A DNA stretch of 64,000 bases, taken from Inmirania thermothiophila (lineage in GTDB: Bacteria; Pseudomonadota; Gammaproteobacteria; DSM-100275). Made by a program: the position numbers and the translations under genes. This document shows positions 46,666-54,603 of the stretch, piece by piece. The stretch spans positions 1,032,726-1,096,725 of the forward strand of contig NZ_RJVI01000001.1 of assembly GCF_003751635.1 (NCBI RefSeq), in the 5' to 3' direction. Under the pieces are notes generated by a model that worked only from the letters and a program-made list of their open reading frames with translations, was not told the DNA's origin and searched no databases. How positions within the stretch are numbered: position 1 is the stretch's first letter; the number at the start of each line of letters is the position of its first letter.

Positions 46666-46807
46666 GCCGACCTCGTCTGCTGCGGCGCGTGCGCGCCCCG
46701 GGGCGCGCATTATAGCCGTCGCCGGACCGGCCCCGGTGCAAAGCGCCTCCGCTCCCGCTATCATTCGCTCACCCCTGGAAGGCGCCATGCGCGGAGGCGG
46801 AACCGGA

Positions 46808-47113
46808 ATGCCGCTTACCAGCAGCGTGTCGGAGGACGGCAAGGTCGTGACCATCGCCGTCAGCGGCCGCTTCGACTTCAACCTGCACCGCGAATTCCGC
46901 GAGGCCTACGAGCAGGCGCCGGCGGAGGGCGTGCGCTACGTGGTGGACCTCGCCGGCACGGAGTACATCGACAGCTCCGCGCTGGGCATGCTGCTGCTGC
47001 TGCGCGAGCGGGCGGGGGGCGACCAGGCCGACGTGGAGATCCGCAACTGCTCCCCCGAGATCAAGCGGATCCTGACCATCTCCAACTTCCACCACCTCTT
47101 CAAGATCTCCTGA
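46808..47113 (+). CDS. STAS-domain anti-sigma-factor antagonist (HsbA-like)
   Basis: 101-residue single STAS domain: VVTIAVSGRFDFNLHREFRE, then VRYVVDLAGTEYIDSSALGMLLLLRERA. The phosphorylatable serine is in the DSSALG motif. The ATG at 46808 has GGAGGCGG seven bases upstream; ATG 46787 is an alternative adding seven residues. The gene lies 25 bases before a response regulator with phosphatase and kinase-like domains, the arrangement of the Pseudomonas HsbA/HsbR pair. It probably binds or releases an anti-sigma factor (FlgM in the Pseudomonas case) or a diguanylate cyclase. Confidence 0.88.
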   Translation: MPLTSSVSEDGKVVTIAVSGRFDFNLHREFREAYEQAPAEGVRYVVDLAGTEYIDSSALGMLLLLRERAGGDQADVEIRNCSPEIKRILTISNFHHLFKIS

Positions 47114-47138
47114 CCCCGCCCGCGGCGGGGGCGCGCCC

Positions 47139-48836
47139 GTGAAGATCCTCATCGCCGACGACGACCGCACCAACCGCCTGCTGCTGGCGGCGCAGCTGCG
47201 CCGCGACGGCTGGGACGTGGTCACCGCCCAGGACGGGCGCGAGGCGGTGCTGGTCTACGAGGCCGAGCAGCCGGACCTCGTCCTCATGGACGTGCTGATG
47301 CCGGTGATGGACGGCTACGAGGCCACGCGGCGGATCAAGGAGCGGGCGAGCGAGCGGTTCGTGCCCGTGATCTTCCTCACCGCCCTCGACGACGACGAGA
47401 CCCTGGCCCAGGCCATCGAGGCCGGGGGCGACGACGTCCTCACCAAGCCCTTCAGCCGCTTCGCCCTCCTGCGCAAGATCACCGCCTTCGCGCGCATGCG
47501 CCAGCTCCACGCCACGGTGCAGGCGCAGCGCGACGAGCTCGCCATGCACCAGCGCCACCTGGAGCGCGAGCAGGAGCTCGCCGAGCGCATCTTCTCCGGG
47601 ATCCTCCATCCCGGGCGGATCGAGCTGCCCCAGGTGCGCTTCCACGTCTCGCCCCAGTCGGTCTTCAACGGCGACCTCGTGCTCGCGGCGCGCCGGCCCA
47701 ACGGCGGCCTGCACCTGCTGGTGGGCGACTTCACCGGCCACGGCCTCTCGGCCGCCATCGGGGCCCTGCCGGTCTCGGGCATCTTCCACGGCATGACCGA
47801 GAAGGGCTTCGATCTGCCGGACATCGTCGAGGAGCTGCACCGCAAGCTGCAGGCGCTGCTGCCGGTGGAGATCTTCCTCGCCGCCACCCTCATCGCGGTG
47901 GACGCGCGCGGCCGGCGGGTGGCGGTCTGGAACGGCGGGCTGCCCGACGTGCTGCTGGTGCGGGGCAGCGGTGCGGTGGAGCGCTTCCCCTCGCGGCACC
48001 TGCCCCTGGGCGTCGGCGGCGCGGCGCGCTGGGCGCCGGTGCCGGAGGTGGGGGCGCTGGAGGAGGGGGATCGCCTCTACGCCTACACCGACGGCGTGGT
48101 GGAGGCGGTGGGCGCCGGCGGCGAGGCCTTCGGCGAGCAGCGGGTGGTGGACGCGCTCGCCGCGGGCGGGGGGCTCGATGCCCTGCGCGAGGCCCTGGAG
48201 CGCTTCCGCGGCGGGCGGCCGCAGCGGGACGACCTCACCATGGTGGAGTTCGTCGCCGACGGGGCCCTGGGGCCTCTGGCCGAGGCCCCGCCCGCGGCGC
48301 AGGGACTGGGGCTGCCGTGGTCGATGCGCGTCGAGCTCGACGCCGACGCCCTGCGTCGGCTCGACCCCGTGCCGCGCCTGGTGGACGCGGCGGTGGAGGT
48401 GCTCGGGCTGCACACCCACCGGGTGCGGCTCTACGTCGTCCTCGCCGAGCTCTTCGCCAACGCCCTCGAGCACGGGCTGCTCCGGCTCGACTCCGGGCTC
48501 AAGGCCGACGCCGAGGGCTTCGCCCGCTACTACCGCGCGCGCGAGGCGGGGCTCGCCGGGCTCACCGAGGGGCGCATCGTCGTCGCCATGCGCCACGAGG
48601 CCGCCCCCGACGGCGGGGTGCTGGAGATCACGGTGGAGGACAGCGGGCCCGGCTTCGAGCCCGCGCGGGCGGAGGGGCTGCCGGACGATCCGCACCGGCT
48701 CGCCGGCCGCGGCATCGCCCTGGTGCGCGCCCTGTGCGAGGCGGTGCGCTACGAGGACGGCGGGCGCAGGGTGGTGGCGCGGTACCGCTGGCATCGTGCC
48801 GCCGATGAGCCGGCTGGGGGTTCGGACGCAGGCTGA
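47139..48836 (+). CDS. Response regulator - PP2C/SpoIIE phosphatase - HATPase partner-switching protein (HsbR-like)
   Basis: 565 residues. The receiver domain (1-120) has the acidic pair DDD, phospho-acceptor D in DLVLMDVLMPVMDGYEAT, and the LTKPF lysine. A coiled linker follows. The PP2C/SpoIIE phosphatase (about 145-375) has FNGDLVLAARRPNGGLHLLV with GDFTGHGLSA, and YTDGVVEA. The C-terminal GHKL anti-sigma-type ATPase has VLAELFANALEHGLL, EDSGPGF and GRGIALVRALC. It would dephosphorylate and phosphorylate the STAS partner under receiver control. The last 19 codons lie in the first copy of a 58-bp repeat, so the natural C-terminus may have been replaced. Confidence 0.9.
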   Translation: MKILIADDDRTNRLLLAAQLRRDGWDVVTAQDGREAVLVYEAEQPDLVLMDVLMPVMDGYEATRRIKERASERFVPVIFLTALDDDETLAQAIEAGGDDVLTKPFSRFALLRKITAFARMRQLHATVQAQRDELAMHQRHLEREQELAERIFSGILHPGRIELPQVRFHVSPQSVFNGDLVLAARRPNGGLHLLVGDFTGHGLSAAIGALPVSGIFHGMTEKGFDLPDIVEELHRKLQALLPVEIFLAATLIAVDARGRRVAVWNGGLPDVLLVRGSGAVERFPSRHLPLGVGGAARWAPVPEVGALEEGDRLYAYTDGVVEAVGAGGEAFGEQRVVDALAAGGGLDALREALERFRGGRPQRDDLTMVEFVADGALGPLAEAPPAAQGLGLPWSMRVELDADALRRLDPVPRLVDAAVEVLGLHTHRVRLYVVLAELFANALEHGLLRLDSGLKADAEGFARYYRAREAGLAGLTEGRIVVAMRHEAAPDGGVLEITVEDSGPGFEPARAEGLPDDPHRLAGRGIALVRALCEAVRYEDGGRRVVARYRWHRAADEPAGGSDAG

Positions 48837-48837
48837 G
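48780..48837 (+). repeat. 58-bp direct repeat, copy 1 (inside 3' end of the HsbR-like gene)
   Basis: Bases 48780-48837 are identical to 48916-48973. Copy 1 encodes the final 19 residues (ARYRWHRAADEPAGGSDAG) and the stop of the response-regulator gene. The period is 136 bases. Confidence 0.9.
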
Positions 48838-48915
48838 GCCGGGGGGGCGGTGCCCCGGGGGCGCGGTACGCCGGCCGTCCCCGCGACTGGGTGCTTCGCA
48901 CCCCCGTGGTCCGGC

Positions 48916-48973
48916 CGGTACCGCTGGCATCGTGCCGCCGATGAGCCGGCTGGGGGTTCGGACGCAGGCTGAG
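48916..48973 (+). repeat. 58-bp direct repeat, copy 2 (intergenic)
   Basis: Second exact copy of the 58-bp unit, in the 246-base gap between the HsbR-like gene and prmB. The 78 bases between the copies are G/C-rich and include the stretch GACTGGGTGCTTCGCACCCC, which can form a small hairpin. No gene is seen here. Confidence 0.9.
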
Positions 48974-49023
48974 CCTACGGGGGCGTGGTAGGCTGCGAGC
49001 GCCCGCGGCCGCACCGGAAGACC

Positions 49024-49046
49024 CCCTCCCCGCACCGCGGGGAGGG
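49024..49046. repeat. REP-like palindrome before prmB
   Basis: A 10-bp perfect stem (49024-49033 with 49037-49046) has loop ACC and the core CCCTCCCCGC-NNN-GCGGGGAGGG. This core is the same as in the longer hairpin at 19288-19334. It lies 37 bases before the prmB ATG, followed by a GGAGGAGG ribosome site. Confidence 0.7.
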
Positions 49047-49082
49047 TCGGGGAGGGGCCAACAGGGCAAAGGAGGAGGCGCC

Positions 49083-50033
49083 ATGTCGCTGGGTGTGCCG
49101 CCGGAGCTTCGCACGGCGCGGGATTTCATCCGCTGGGCGGTGAGCCGCTTCGAGGAGGCCGGCGTGGTCTACGGCCACGGCACCGACAACGCGGTGGACG
49201 AGGCGGTGGCCCTGGTCCTGCCGCTGCTGCACCTGCCCTACGGGGTGCCGGACGCGCTGCTCGACGGGGCGCTCACGGCCGAGGAGCGGGTGCGGCTCGC
49301 CGAGGCGGTGGACCGGCGCGTGCGCGAGCGGGTGCCGGTGGCCTATCTCACCCGCCAGGCCTGGTTCGCCGGCCACCGCTTCTACGTGGACGAGCGGGTG
49401 CTGGTGCCGCGCTCGCCGGTGGCCGAGCTCATCGAGCGGGGCTTCTCGCCCTGGCTCGACGAGGTGGAGGTGCGCCGCGCGCTGGATCTCTGCACCGGCT
49501 CGGGCTGCATCGCGGTGGCGCTCGCCCACGCCTTCCCCGAGGCCGAGGTGGACGCCACGGAGCTCTCGCGCGAGGCCCTGGAGGTGGCGCGCATCAACGT
49601 GCGCGAGCACGGCCTCGAGGGGCGGGTGCGGCTGCACGAGGGCGACCTCTTCGAGCCGCTGCCGGCGCAGGCGCGCTACGAGCTCATCGTCGCCAATCCG
49701 CCGTACGTGGACGCGGCGGCGATGGCGGCGCTGCCGCCGGAGCACCGGCACGAGCCGGCCCTCGGGCTCGCCGCGGGCGAGGACGGCCTCGACTGCGTGG
49801 TGCGCATCCTCGCCGGCGCCTCCGGCCGGCTCGCCCCCGGTGGTATCCTTGTGGTGGAGGTGGGTGCGGGCGCGGCGGCGCTGGAGCGGCTCTTCCCCGG
49901 CGTGCCCTTCCTCTGGCCGGCGTTCGAGCGCGGGGGCGAGGGCGTCTTCCTCCTGCGCGCGGCCGAGGTCGCCGAGCACGCCGAGGCCTTCGCCGCGGAG
50001 GCGCGGCGCCGCGCCGGGATGGAGAGGTCATGA
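49083..50033 (+). CDS. prmB: 50S ribosomal protein L3 glutamine methyltransferase
   Basis: 316-residue SAM methyltransferase that N5-methylates a glutamine of ribosomal protein L3. The N-terminal helical part includes TARDFIRWAVSRFEEAGVVY, then GHGTDNAVDEAVALVL and RVPVAYLTRQAWFAG. VLVPRSPVAELI precedes motif I (ALDLCTGSGCIAVALAHAFP). The glutamine-binding NPPYV is followed by DAAAMAALPPEHRHEPALGL with AAGEDGLD. The PRSP..EL segment and overall form distinguish PrmB from PrmC. It overlaps the next small gene by four bases (ATGA). Confidence 0.95.
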   Translation: MSLGVPPELRTARDFIRWAVSRFEEAGVVYGHGTDNAVDEAVALVLPLLHLPYGVPDALLDGALTAEERVRLAEAVDRRVRERVPVAYLTRQAWFAGHRFYVDERVLVPRSPVAELIERGFSPWLDEVEVRRALDLCTGSGCIAVALAHAFPEAEVDATELSREALEVARINVREHGLEGRVRLHEGDLFEPLPAQARYELIVANPPYVDAAAMAALPPEHRHEPALGLAAGEDGLDCVVRILAGASGRLAPGGILVVEVGAGAAALERLFPGVPFLWPAFERGGEGVFLLRAAEVAEHAEAFAAEARRRAGMERS

Positions 50034-50371
50034 GCGATCTGCGGCCGCCGCGGCGGGCGCGCACCGCCGAGGAGTACATCGACTGGGTGAAGCAGGCCCG
50101 CTTCGAGGCGCGGGAGCTTCGCGCCTGCTTCGAGTACGAGCTCGACGACGACGCCGAGCTGGTGGCGCGGCGCTTCCCCTTCGTGCCCGAGCTGGAGCAG
50201 GCGGTGGAGGCGCTCTACCAGGCGATGGCGGAGGGGCGCTACCAGTTCGCCACCGGGGAGCTGCCCTTCATGGCCATCGTGCGGCGCCACGGCGCCTCGA
50301 TCCCCTTCGCCGACCTGCTCGAGCGCATCAACGAGACCCACATGCACGGGCTCGACGTGGAGGAGCCCTGA
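50030..50371 (+). CDS. Conserved-looking small protein of unknown function
   Basis: 113-residue soluble acidic protein. I do not recognise a domain. The sequence looks real: host-like codon use, ATGA coupling to prmB, 22 bases to hemN, and no low-complexity stretches. It is mostly helical by pattern (TAEEYIDWVKQARFEARELR, then FVPELEQAVEALYQAMAEGR). A central YQFATGELPFMAIVRRHGAS segment and a THMHGLDVEEP tail stand out; the two histidines near the end could bind metal, but that is a guess. Context gives no clear role. Confidence 0.75.
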   Translation: MSDLRPPRRARTAEEYIDWVKQARFEARELRACFEYELDDDAELVARRFPFVPELEQAVEALYQAMAEGRYQFATGELPFMAIVRRHGASIPFADLLERINETHMHGLDVEEP

Positions 50372-50393
50372 GCCGCGGGGCCGGGAGGCCGCC

Positions 50394-51782
50394 ATGCAGC
50401 AGACACTGATCTTCGACGAGGACCTCATCCGGCGCTACGACCGCTCCGGGCCGCGCTACACGTCCTACCCGACGGCGGTGCAGTTCCACGAGGGCTTCGG
50501 CGAGGCCCGCTACCGCGAGCTCGCCGCCGCCAGCAACGAGGCGCGCCCGCCGCGGCCGCTCTCGCTCTACTTCCACATCCCCTTCTGCGACACGGTCTGC
50601 TACTACTGCGCCTGCAACAAGGTGGTGACCAAGGACCGCGGCCTCGCCGCGCCCTATCTGGCCCGGCTGCACCGGGAGATCGCGCTGCAGGGGGCGCTCT
50701 TCGACGAGGCGCGCACGGTGGACCAGCTCCACTGGGGCGGCGGCACGCCCACCTTCATCAGCCCGGCGCAGATGCGGGAGCTGATGGCGGTGACGCGGCG
50801 CCACTTCCGCCTGCGCGACGACGACACCGGCGAGTACTCCATCGAGGTGGACCCGCGCGAGGCCGACGCCGGCACCATCGCGCTGCTGCGCGAGATCGGC
50901 TTCAACCGCCTCAGCCTCGGGGTGCAGGACTTCGACGAACGGGTGCAGCGGGCGGTCAACCGCATCCAGCCCGAGGCGCAGACCGTCGCCGTGCTGGAGG
51001 CGGCGCGGCGCGAGGGCTTCCGCTCGGTGAGCGTGGACCTCATCTACGGCCTGCCCTTCCAGAGCGTCGAGAGCTGGGGGCGGACCCTGGATCGGATCCT
51101 CGCCCTCGCCCCGGACCGGCTCTCGGTCTTCAACTACGCGCACCTGCCGGAGCTGTTCAAGCCGCAGCGGCGCATCCACGCCGAGGACCTGCCGAGCCCG
51201 GCGGAGAAGCTGGCGATCCTTGCGCTCACCATCGAGCGGCTCACCCAGGCGGGCTACGTCTACATCGGCATGGACCACTTCGCCCGCCCCGACGACGAGC
51301 TTGCGGTCGCCCAGCGCGAGGGCACCCTCTACCGCAACTTCCAGGGCTACTCGACCCACGCCCACTGCGACCTGGTGGGCCTCGGCGCCACCTCCATCAG
51401 CATGGTGGGGCCGAGCTACGCCCAGAACCGGCGCGATCTCGAGGGCTACTACGCCGCCATCGACGCGGGCCGCCTCGCGGTCTTCCGCGGCGTCGAGCTG
51501 GACGCCGACGACCGCCTGCGCCGCGACGTCATCATGCGCCTCATCTGCCACTTCCGGCTCGCCTTCGCCGACATCGAGACGGCCCACGGGATCCGCTTCA
51601 CCGAGTACTTCGCGCCGGAGCTGGAGGAGATCCGCGCCATGGAGGCGGACGGGCTGCTGCACCTCGGTGACGACGGCATCGAGGTGGCGCCGCGCGGGCG
51701 CCTCCTCATCCGCAACATCTGCATGGTCTTCGACCGCTACCTGCGCGAGAGCCGCGGGCAGCGTTTCTCCAAGGTGATCTGA
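50394..51782 (+). CDS. hemN: Oxygen-independent coproporphyrinogen III oxidase
   Basis: 462-residue radical-SAM enzyme of heme synthesis that works without O2, in the cytoplasm. The cluster motif is C65-x3-C69-x2-C72-x-C74 (FCDTVCYYCACNK). RYTSYPTAVQFHE, WGGGTPTFIS, EVDPREAD, RLSLGVQDFDERVQRAVNRI and DLIYGLPFQ are all typical of true HemN, not the HemW relatives, as is the extra fourth cysteine. It suggests life at least partly under low oxygen. No FNR-like site was recognised in the short gap upstream. Confidence 0.96.
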   Translation: MQQTLIFDEDLIRRYDRSGPRYTSYPTAVQFHEGFGEARYRELAAASNEARPPRPLSLYFHIPFCDTVCYYCACNKVVTKDRGLAAPYLARLHREIALQGALFDEARTVDQLHWGGGTPTFISPAQMRELMAVTRRHFRLRDDDTGEYSIEVDPREADAGTIALLREIGFNRLSLGVQDFDERVQRAVNRIQPEAQTVAVLEAARREGFRSVSVDLIYGLPFQSVESWGRTLDRILALAPDRLSVFNYAHLPELFKPQRRIHAEDLPSPAEKLAILALTIERLTQAGYVYIGMDHFARPDDELAVAQREGTLYRNFQGYSTHAHCDLVGLGATSISMVGPSYAQNRRDLEGYYAAIDAGRLAVFRGVELDADDRLRRDVIMRLICHFRLAFADIETAHGIRFTEYFAPELEEIRAMEADGLLHLGDDGIEVAPRGRLLIRNICMVFDRYLRESRGQRFSKVI

Positions 51783-51797
51783 GCCGGGGGTTTCCGA

Positions 51798-52406
51798 TCA
51801 GGGCCCCGGGCGGCGCGCCACGAGCAGGGTGAAGCGGCGGGCGGTGCCGTCCTCGGCGGTGGCGGCCACGGCCTCCTCCGCCTCCGGGACGAGCCCCGCC
51901 GCGGCGAGGTGGGCGCGCAGGGCCCGCGGCGGCTCGACGCCGTCGGCGGGCAGGCGCCAGTGTGCCGCGATCCAGGCGTCCCCCGGCCGGTAGGCGGCGA
52001 GCACCAGCCGTCCGCCCGGGCGCAGGATGCGGCGGGCCTCGCGCAGGATGGCGCGCTTTCCGGCGGCGTCGTAGTCGTCGAGGACGAAGAGGAGGGCGGC
52101 GCAGGCGAAGGCCGCCCCCGCAAGCGGCAGCGCCCGCAGGTCGGCACGCACGGCCGCGGCCAGGCGGGGGCGGGCCGCCGCCAGAAGCCCCGCGGCGCGG
52201 TCCACGCCCACGAGGTCGGTGCGTCCGCAGACCGCGGCGAGCAGCCCGCTGCCGCAGCCGAGGTCGACGCAGGGCGATGCGGGCGGCAGCCGCGCCGCCG
52301 CCCGGGCGAGCGCCCGGATGCGCCCGCCGCTGCGGGCGCGTGCCTCGAGCTCGGCGGCGGGCTTGGCCGCCCAGTGGGCGGCGACGCGCTGGGGATCCGC
52401 CGTCAG
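51798..52406 (-). CDS. Class I methyltransferase with apparent CTG start
   Basis: 202-residue SAM-dependent methyltransferase. Motif I is ASPCVDLGCGSGLLAAVCGR, followed by LVGVDRAAGLLAAARPRL, AVRADLRALPLAG, LLFVLDDYDAAGKRAILREA and RILRPGGRLVLAAYRPGD. In this frame no ATG, GTG or TTG lies between the upstream FKBP-gene region and motif I. The only sensible start is CTG at 52406, whose last two bases begin the FKBP stop (CTGA), so re-initiation by coupling is likely. Substrate is unknown. Confidence 0.75.
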   Translation of the reverse strand: MTADPQRVAAHWAAKPAAELEARARSGGRIRALARAAARLPPASPCVDLGCGSGLLAAVCGRTDLVGVDRAAGLLAAARPRLAAAVRADLRALPLAGAAFACAALLFVLDDYDAAGKRAILREARRILRPGGRLVLAAYRPGDAWIAAHWRLPADGVEPPRALRAHLAAAGLVPEAEEAVAATAEDGTARRFTLLVARRPGP

Positions 52407-53074
52407 CGGCCCTTCACCTCCAGGAGCTGGATGTCGAAGACGAGGGTGGCGTTGGGGCCGATGACGTTGCCCGCGCCGCGCGCCCCGTAGGCGAGCTCCG
52501 GCGGGATCACCACCTCCCATTCGGAGCCGGCCGGCATGCGCTGCAGCGCCTCCTGCCACCCCGGGATCACCTGGTCGAGACGGAAGGTGGCGGGCTCGCC
52601 GCGGCGGAAGGAGCTGTCGAACTCGGTGCCGTCGACGAGACGGCCCCGGTAGTGCACCACCACCGTGTCCTGGGGGCCGGGCGTGGGGCCCTTGCCCTCC
52701 TTGATCACGCGCCAGGCGAGCCCGTTGTCGAGGCGGGTCACGCCGGCCTTGCTCGCGAAGGCCTCCTGGAACGCCTTGCCGGCGGCGGCGTTGTCCTCCG
52801 CCGCCTGGGCGCGCCGCTGCGCCATGCGCTGCTGCAGCACCTGCAGGGAGGCGCCCATCTCCTCGCCGGAGACCTGCGGCGGCTTGCCCTCGAGGGCGTC
52901 GCGCAGTCCGGCGGCGGCCGCCGCCGGATCCAGCGGCAGGCCGTCGCGCTTGAGGCCCTGCCCGATGCGGTAGCCGACGGCGTAGCCGGCCTTCTCGTCC
53001 TCGCCGCCGGGCGCGGCCGCCCATGCGCCTGCCGCCGCGAGGACGGCGGCGGCCAATGCCAGATGTCTCGTCAC
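52403..53074 (-). CDS. FKBP-type peptidyl-prolyl isomerase (Mip/FkpA type), exported
   Basis: 223-residue protein with a signal peptide (MTRHLALAAAVLAAAGAWAA), a helical dimerisation domain (YAVGYRIGQGLKRDGLPLD, then LQVLQQRMAQRRAQ) and a C-terminal FKBP domain. The FKBP domain has VVVHYRGRLVDGTEFDSSF, VIPGWQEALQRMPAGSEWEV, IPPELAYGARGAGNVIGPNA and TLVFDIQLLEV. It would assist folding of periplasmic or outer-membrane proteins. The GTG at 53074 was chosen because it gives a clean signal peptide and has GGAG eight bases upstream. Confidence 0.92.
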   Translation of the reverse strand: MTRHLALAAAVLAAAGAWAAAPGGEDEKAGYAVGYRIGQGLKRDGLPLDPAAAAAGLRDALEGKPPQVSGEEMGASLQVLQQRMAQRRAQAAEDNAAAGKAFQEAFASKAGVTRLDNGLAWRVIKEGKGPTPGPQDTVVVHYRGRLVDGTEFDSSFRRGEPATFRLDQVIPGWQEALQRMPAGSEWEVVIPPELAYGARGAGNVIGPNATLVFDIQLLEVKGR

Positions 53075-53189
53075 GCGGGTGACTCCTTCGGTGGGTCCTG
53101 ACTCGGCCACGTCGGGCGCGGAGGGCTGCTGCCTCCTCCGGGGCCGCCATGGCGCCCGCCCGTGCAGGCACGGGCCGGGGGCTATCTTT

Positions 53190-54518
53190 TCACACCGTGG
53201 CGACGGGGCCAAGGCCGGCGGCGGCCGGCCTCGGTCCCTCGAGGGCGAGCGTCTTGAGGGTCTGGGTCTCGAGGCGGCGCCGGGCGGCGGCCTCGGCCTC
53301 GTCGAGGAGCTGCGCCGCGGGCGGCGGAAGCGGCACCGGCGGCCCGCCCGCGGGATGGCGCACCGCCGCCCACACCTCGGCCACGGAGGTCTCCTCCGGG
53401 GGGCGGGCCGGGAGGAGGGCGCCGTCCTCGGCGCGCCCCACGAGGCCCGCCGCGGCGAGGGCCTCGACGGTGCGCTCCACCAGGGCCGCGGGCAGGCCCA
53501 GCGCCGGGGCGAGCTCCTCGGGCCGCGTGCGCCGTCCCCCGTACCAGGCCCGCGCCACCGCCACCGCTACCGCGAGGGCGAGACGCTCCCGCGCCGCCGG
53601 CCCCAGCGGCGCGCGCTCCACGGTGGGGTGCCGGTACTCCGGGTGCTGGTGGTAGAAGGCGATGCTGGCGCCCACGAGCAGGATCAGCCACGCCACGTAG
53701 AGCCAGATCATGAACAGGACCAGGGTGGCGAAGGCGGAGTAGATGGCGGTGTACTTGGTGGAGCCCACGACGAAGCCGGCGAAGGCCCAGCCGGCGCTCT
53801 CCCACAGGAAGCCGGCGACGGCGGCGCCGACGAGGGCCGAGCGCAGGCGCACGCGGGTGTTGGGCACGAAGACGTAGACGAAGGCGAAGGCGGCCATGAT
53901 GAGGAGGTAGGGAAGGAGGCGCGCGGCCTCGTCCAGCAGGCCCGCCACCCCCGGCAGCGCCTGCACCCCGGCGAGCCAGTCGGAGGCGCGGATGGTGGCG
54001 GTGAGGCCGAGGGCCGAGAAGGCCAGCACCGGTCCCACCAGGATCACCGACAGGTAGTCGGCGAAGCGCCGGCCGAGGGGGCGCGCGCGGCGCACGCGCC
54101 AGGTCTCGTTGAAGGCCCGCTCGATCTTGTTCACCAGCGAGACCACGGTGTAGAGCAGGAGGCCGAGGCCCACCGAGCCCAGCACGCCGACGCGCACGTT
54201 CTCCACGAAGCCGACGATGCGGGCGGCGATCTCCGCCCCCTTGGGTCCGAGGGGGGCGAGAAGGTTGAGCAGCGTCGGCTCGATCTGGTTGTGGACCCCG
54301 AAGGCCTTGAGGACGGAGAAGCTCACCGCCAGCAGCGGCACCAGCGAAAGCAGCGTGGTGTAGACGAGCCCCATGGCCTGGAGGGTGAGCCGGCCCTCGG
54401 CGAGGTCCCGCCCCACGAGCCAGAGGATGCGGGCGGCCTCGCGCAGGTGCGCGGCCCCCCGCGGCAGGGGCTGCCGCCCCCAGACCCAGCGCTCGAGCCA
54501 CGCGATCAGGCGCCCCAT
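53190..54518 (-). CDS. YihY/BrkB-family inner-membrane protein with C-terminal extension
   Basis: 442 residues. The first 290 are the YihY (formerly RNase BN) membrane domain with six helices and the family stretches QAMGLVYTTLLSLVPLLAVS, NKIERAFNETWRVRRARPL, RSALVGAAVAGFLWESAGWA and YSAFATLVLFMIWLYVAWLI. The last 140 residues are cytoplasmic and contain a winged-helix-like segment (PEELAPALGLPAALVERTVE with ALAAAGLVGR) and an Ala/Pro-rich tail, seen in the longer members. Molecular function of the family is not settled. The gene stands alone on the minus strand. Confidence 0.9.
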   Translation of the reverse strand: MGRLIAWLERWVWGRQPLPRGAAHLREAARILWLVGRDLAEGRLTLQAMGLVYTTLLSLVPLLAVSFSVLKAFGVHNQIEPTLLNLLAPLGPKGAEIAARIVGFVENVRVGVLGSVGLGLLLYTVVSLVNKIERAFNETWRVRRARPLGRRFADYLSVILVGPVLAFSALGLTATIRASDWLAGVQALPGVAGLLDEAARLLPYLLIMAAFAFVYVFVPNTRVRLRSALVGAAVAGFLWESAGWAFAGFVVGSTKYTAIYSAFATLVLFMIWLYVAWLILLVGASIAFYHQHPEYRHPTVERAPLGPAARERLALAVAVAVARAWYGGRRTRPEELAPALGLPAALVERTVEALAAAGLVGRAEDGALLPARPPEETSVAEVWAAVRHPAGGPPVPLPPPAAQLLDEAEAAARRRLETQTLKTLALEGPRPAAAGLGPVATV

Positions 54519-54603
54519 GGGGCGATGGTAGCACCGGGGATGCGACCGCGGTCACGCAAGAAAGGCGCCGGGCTGCCGATCCTGTATCCGGGAGGTGATG
54601 CCG

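Noticed and set aside
47971-48972. Alternative plus frame spanning both 58-bp repeat copies
   Set aside because: Arg/Ser/Pro-rich shadow of the response-regulator gene; it is open only because of base composition.
48780-48973. Insertion sequence or CRISPR interpretation of the two 58-bp repeats
   Set aside because: Only two copies, no terminal inverted repeats, no transposase or cas gene, and a single spacer-like gap.
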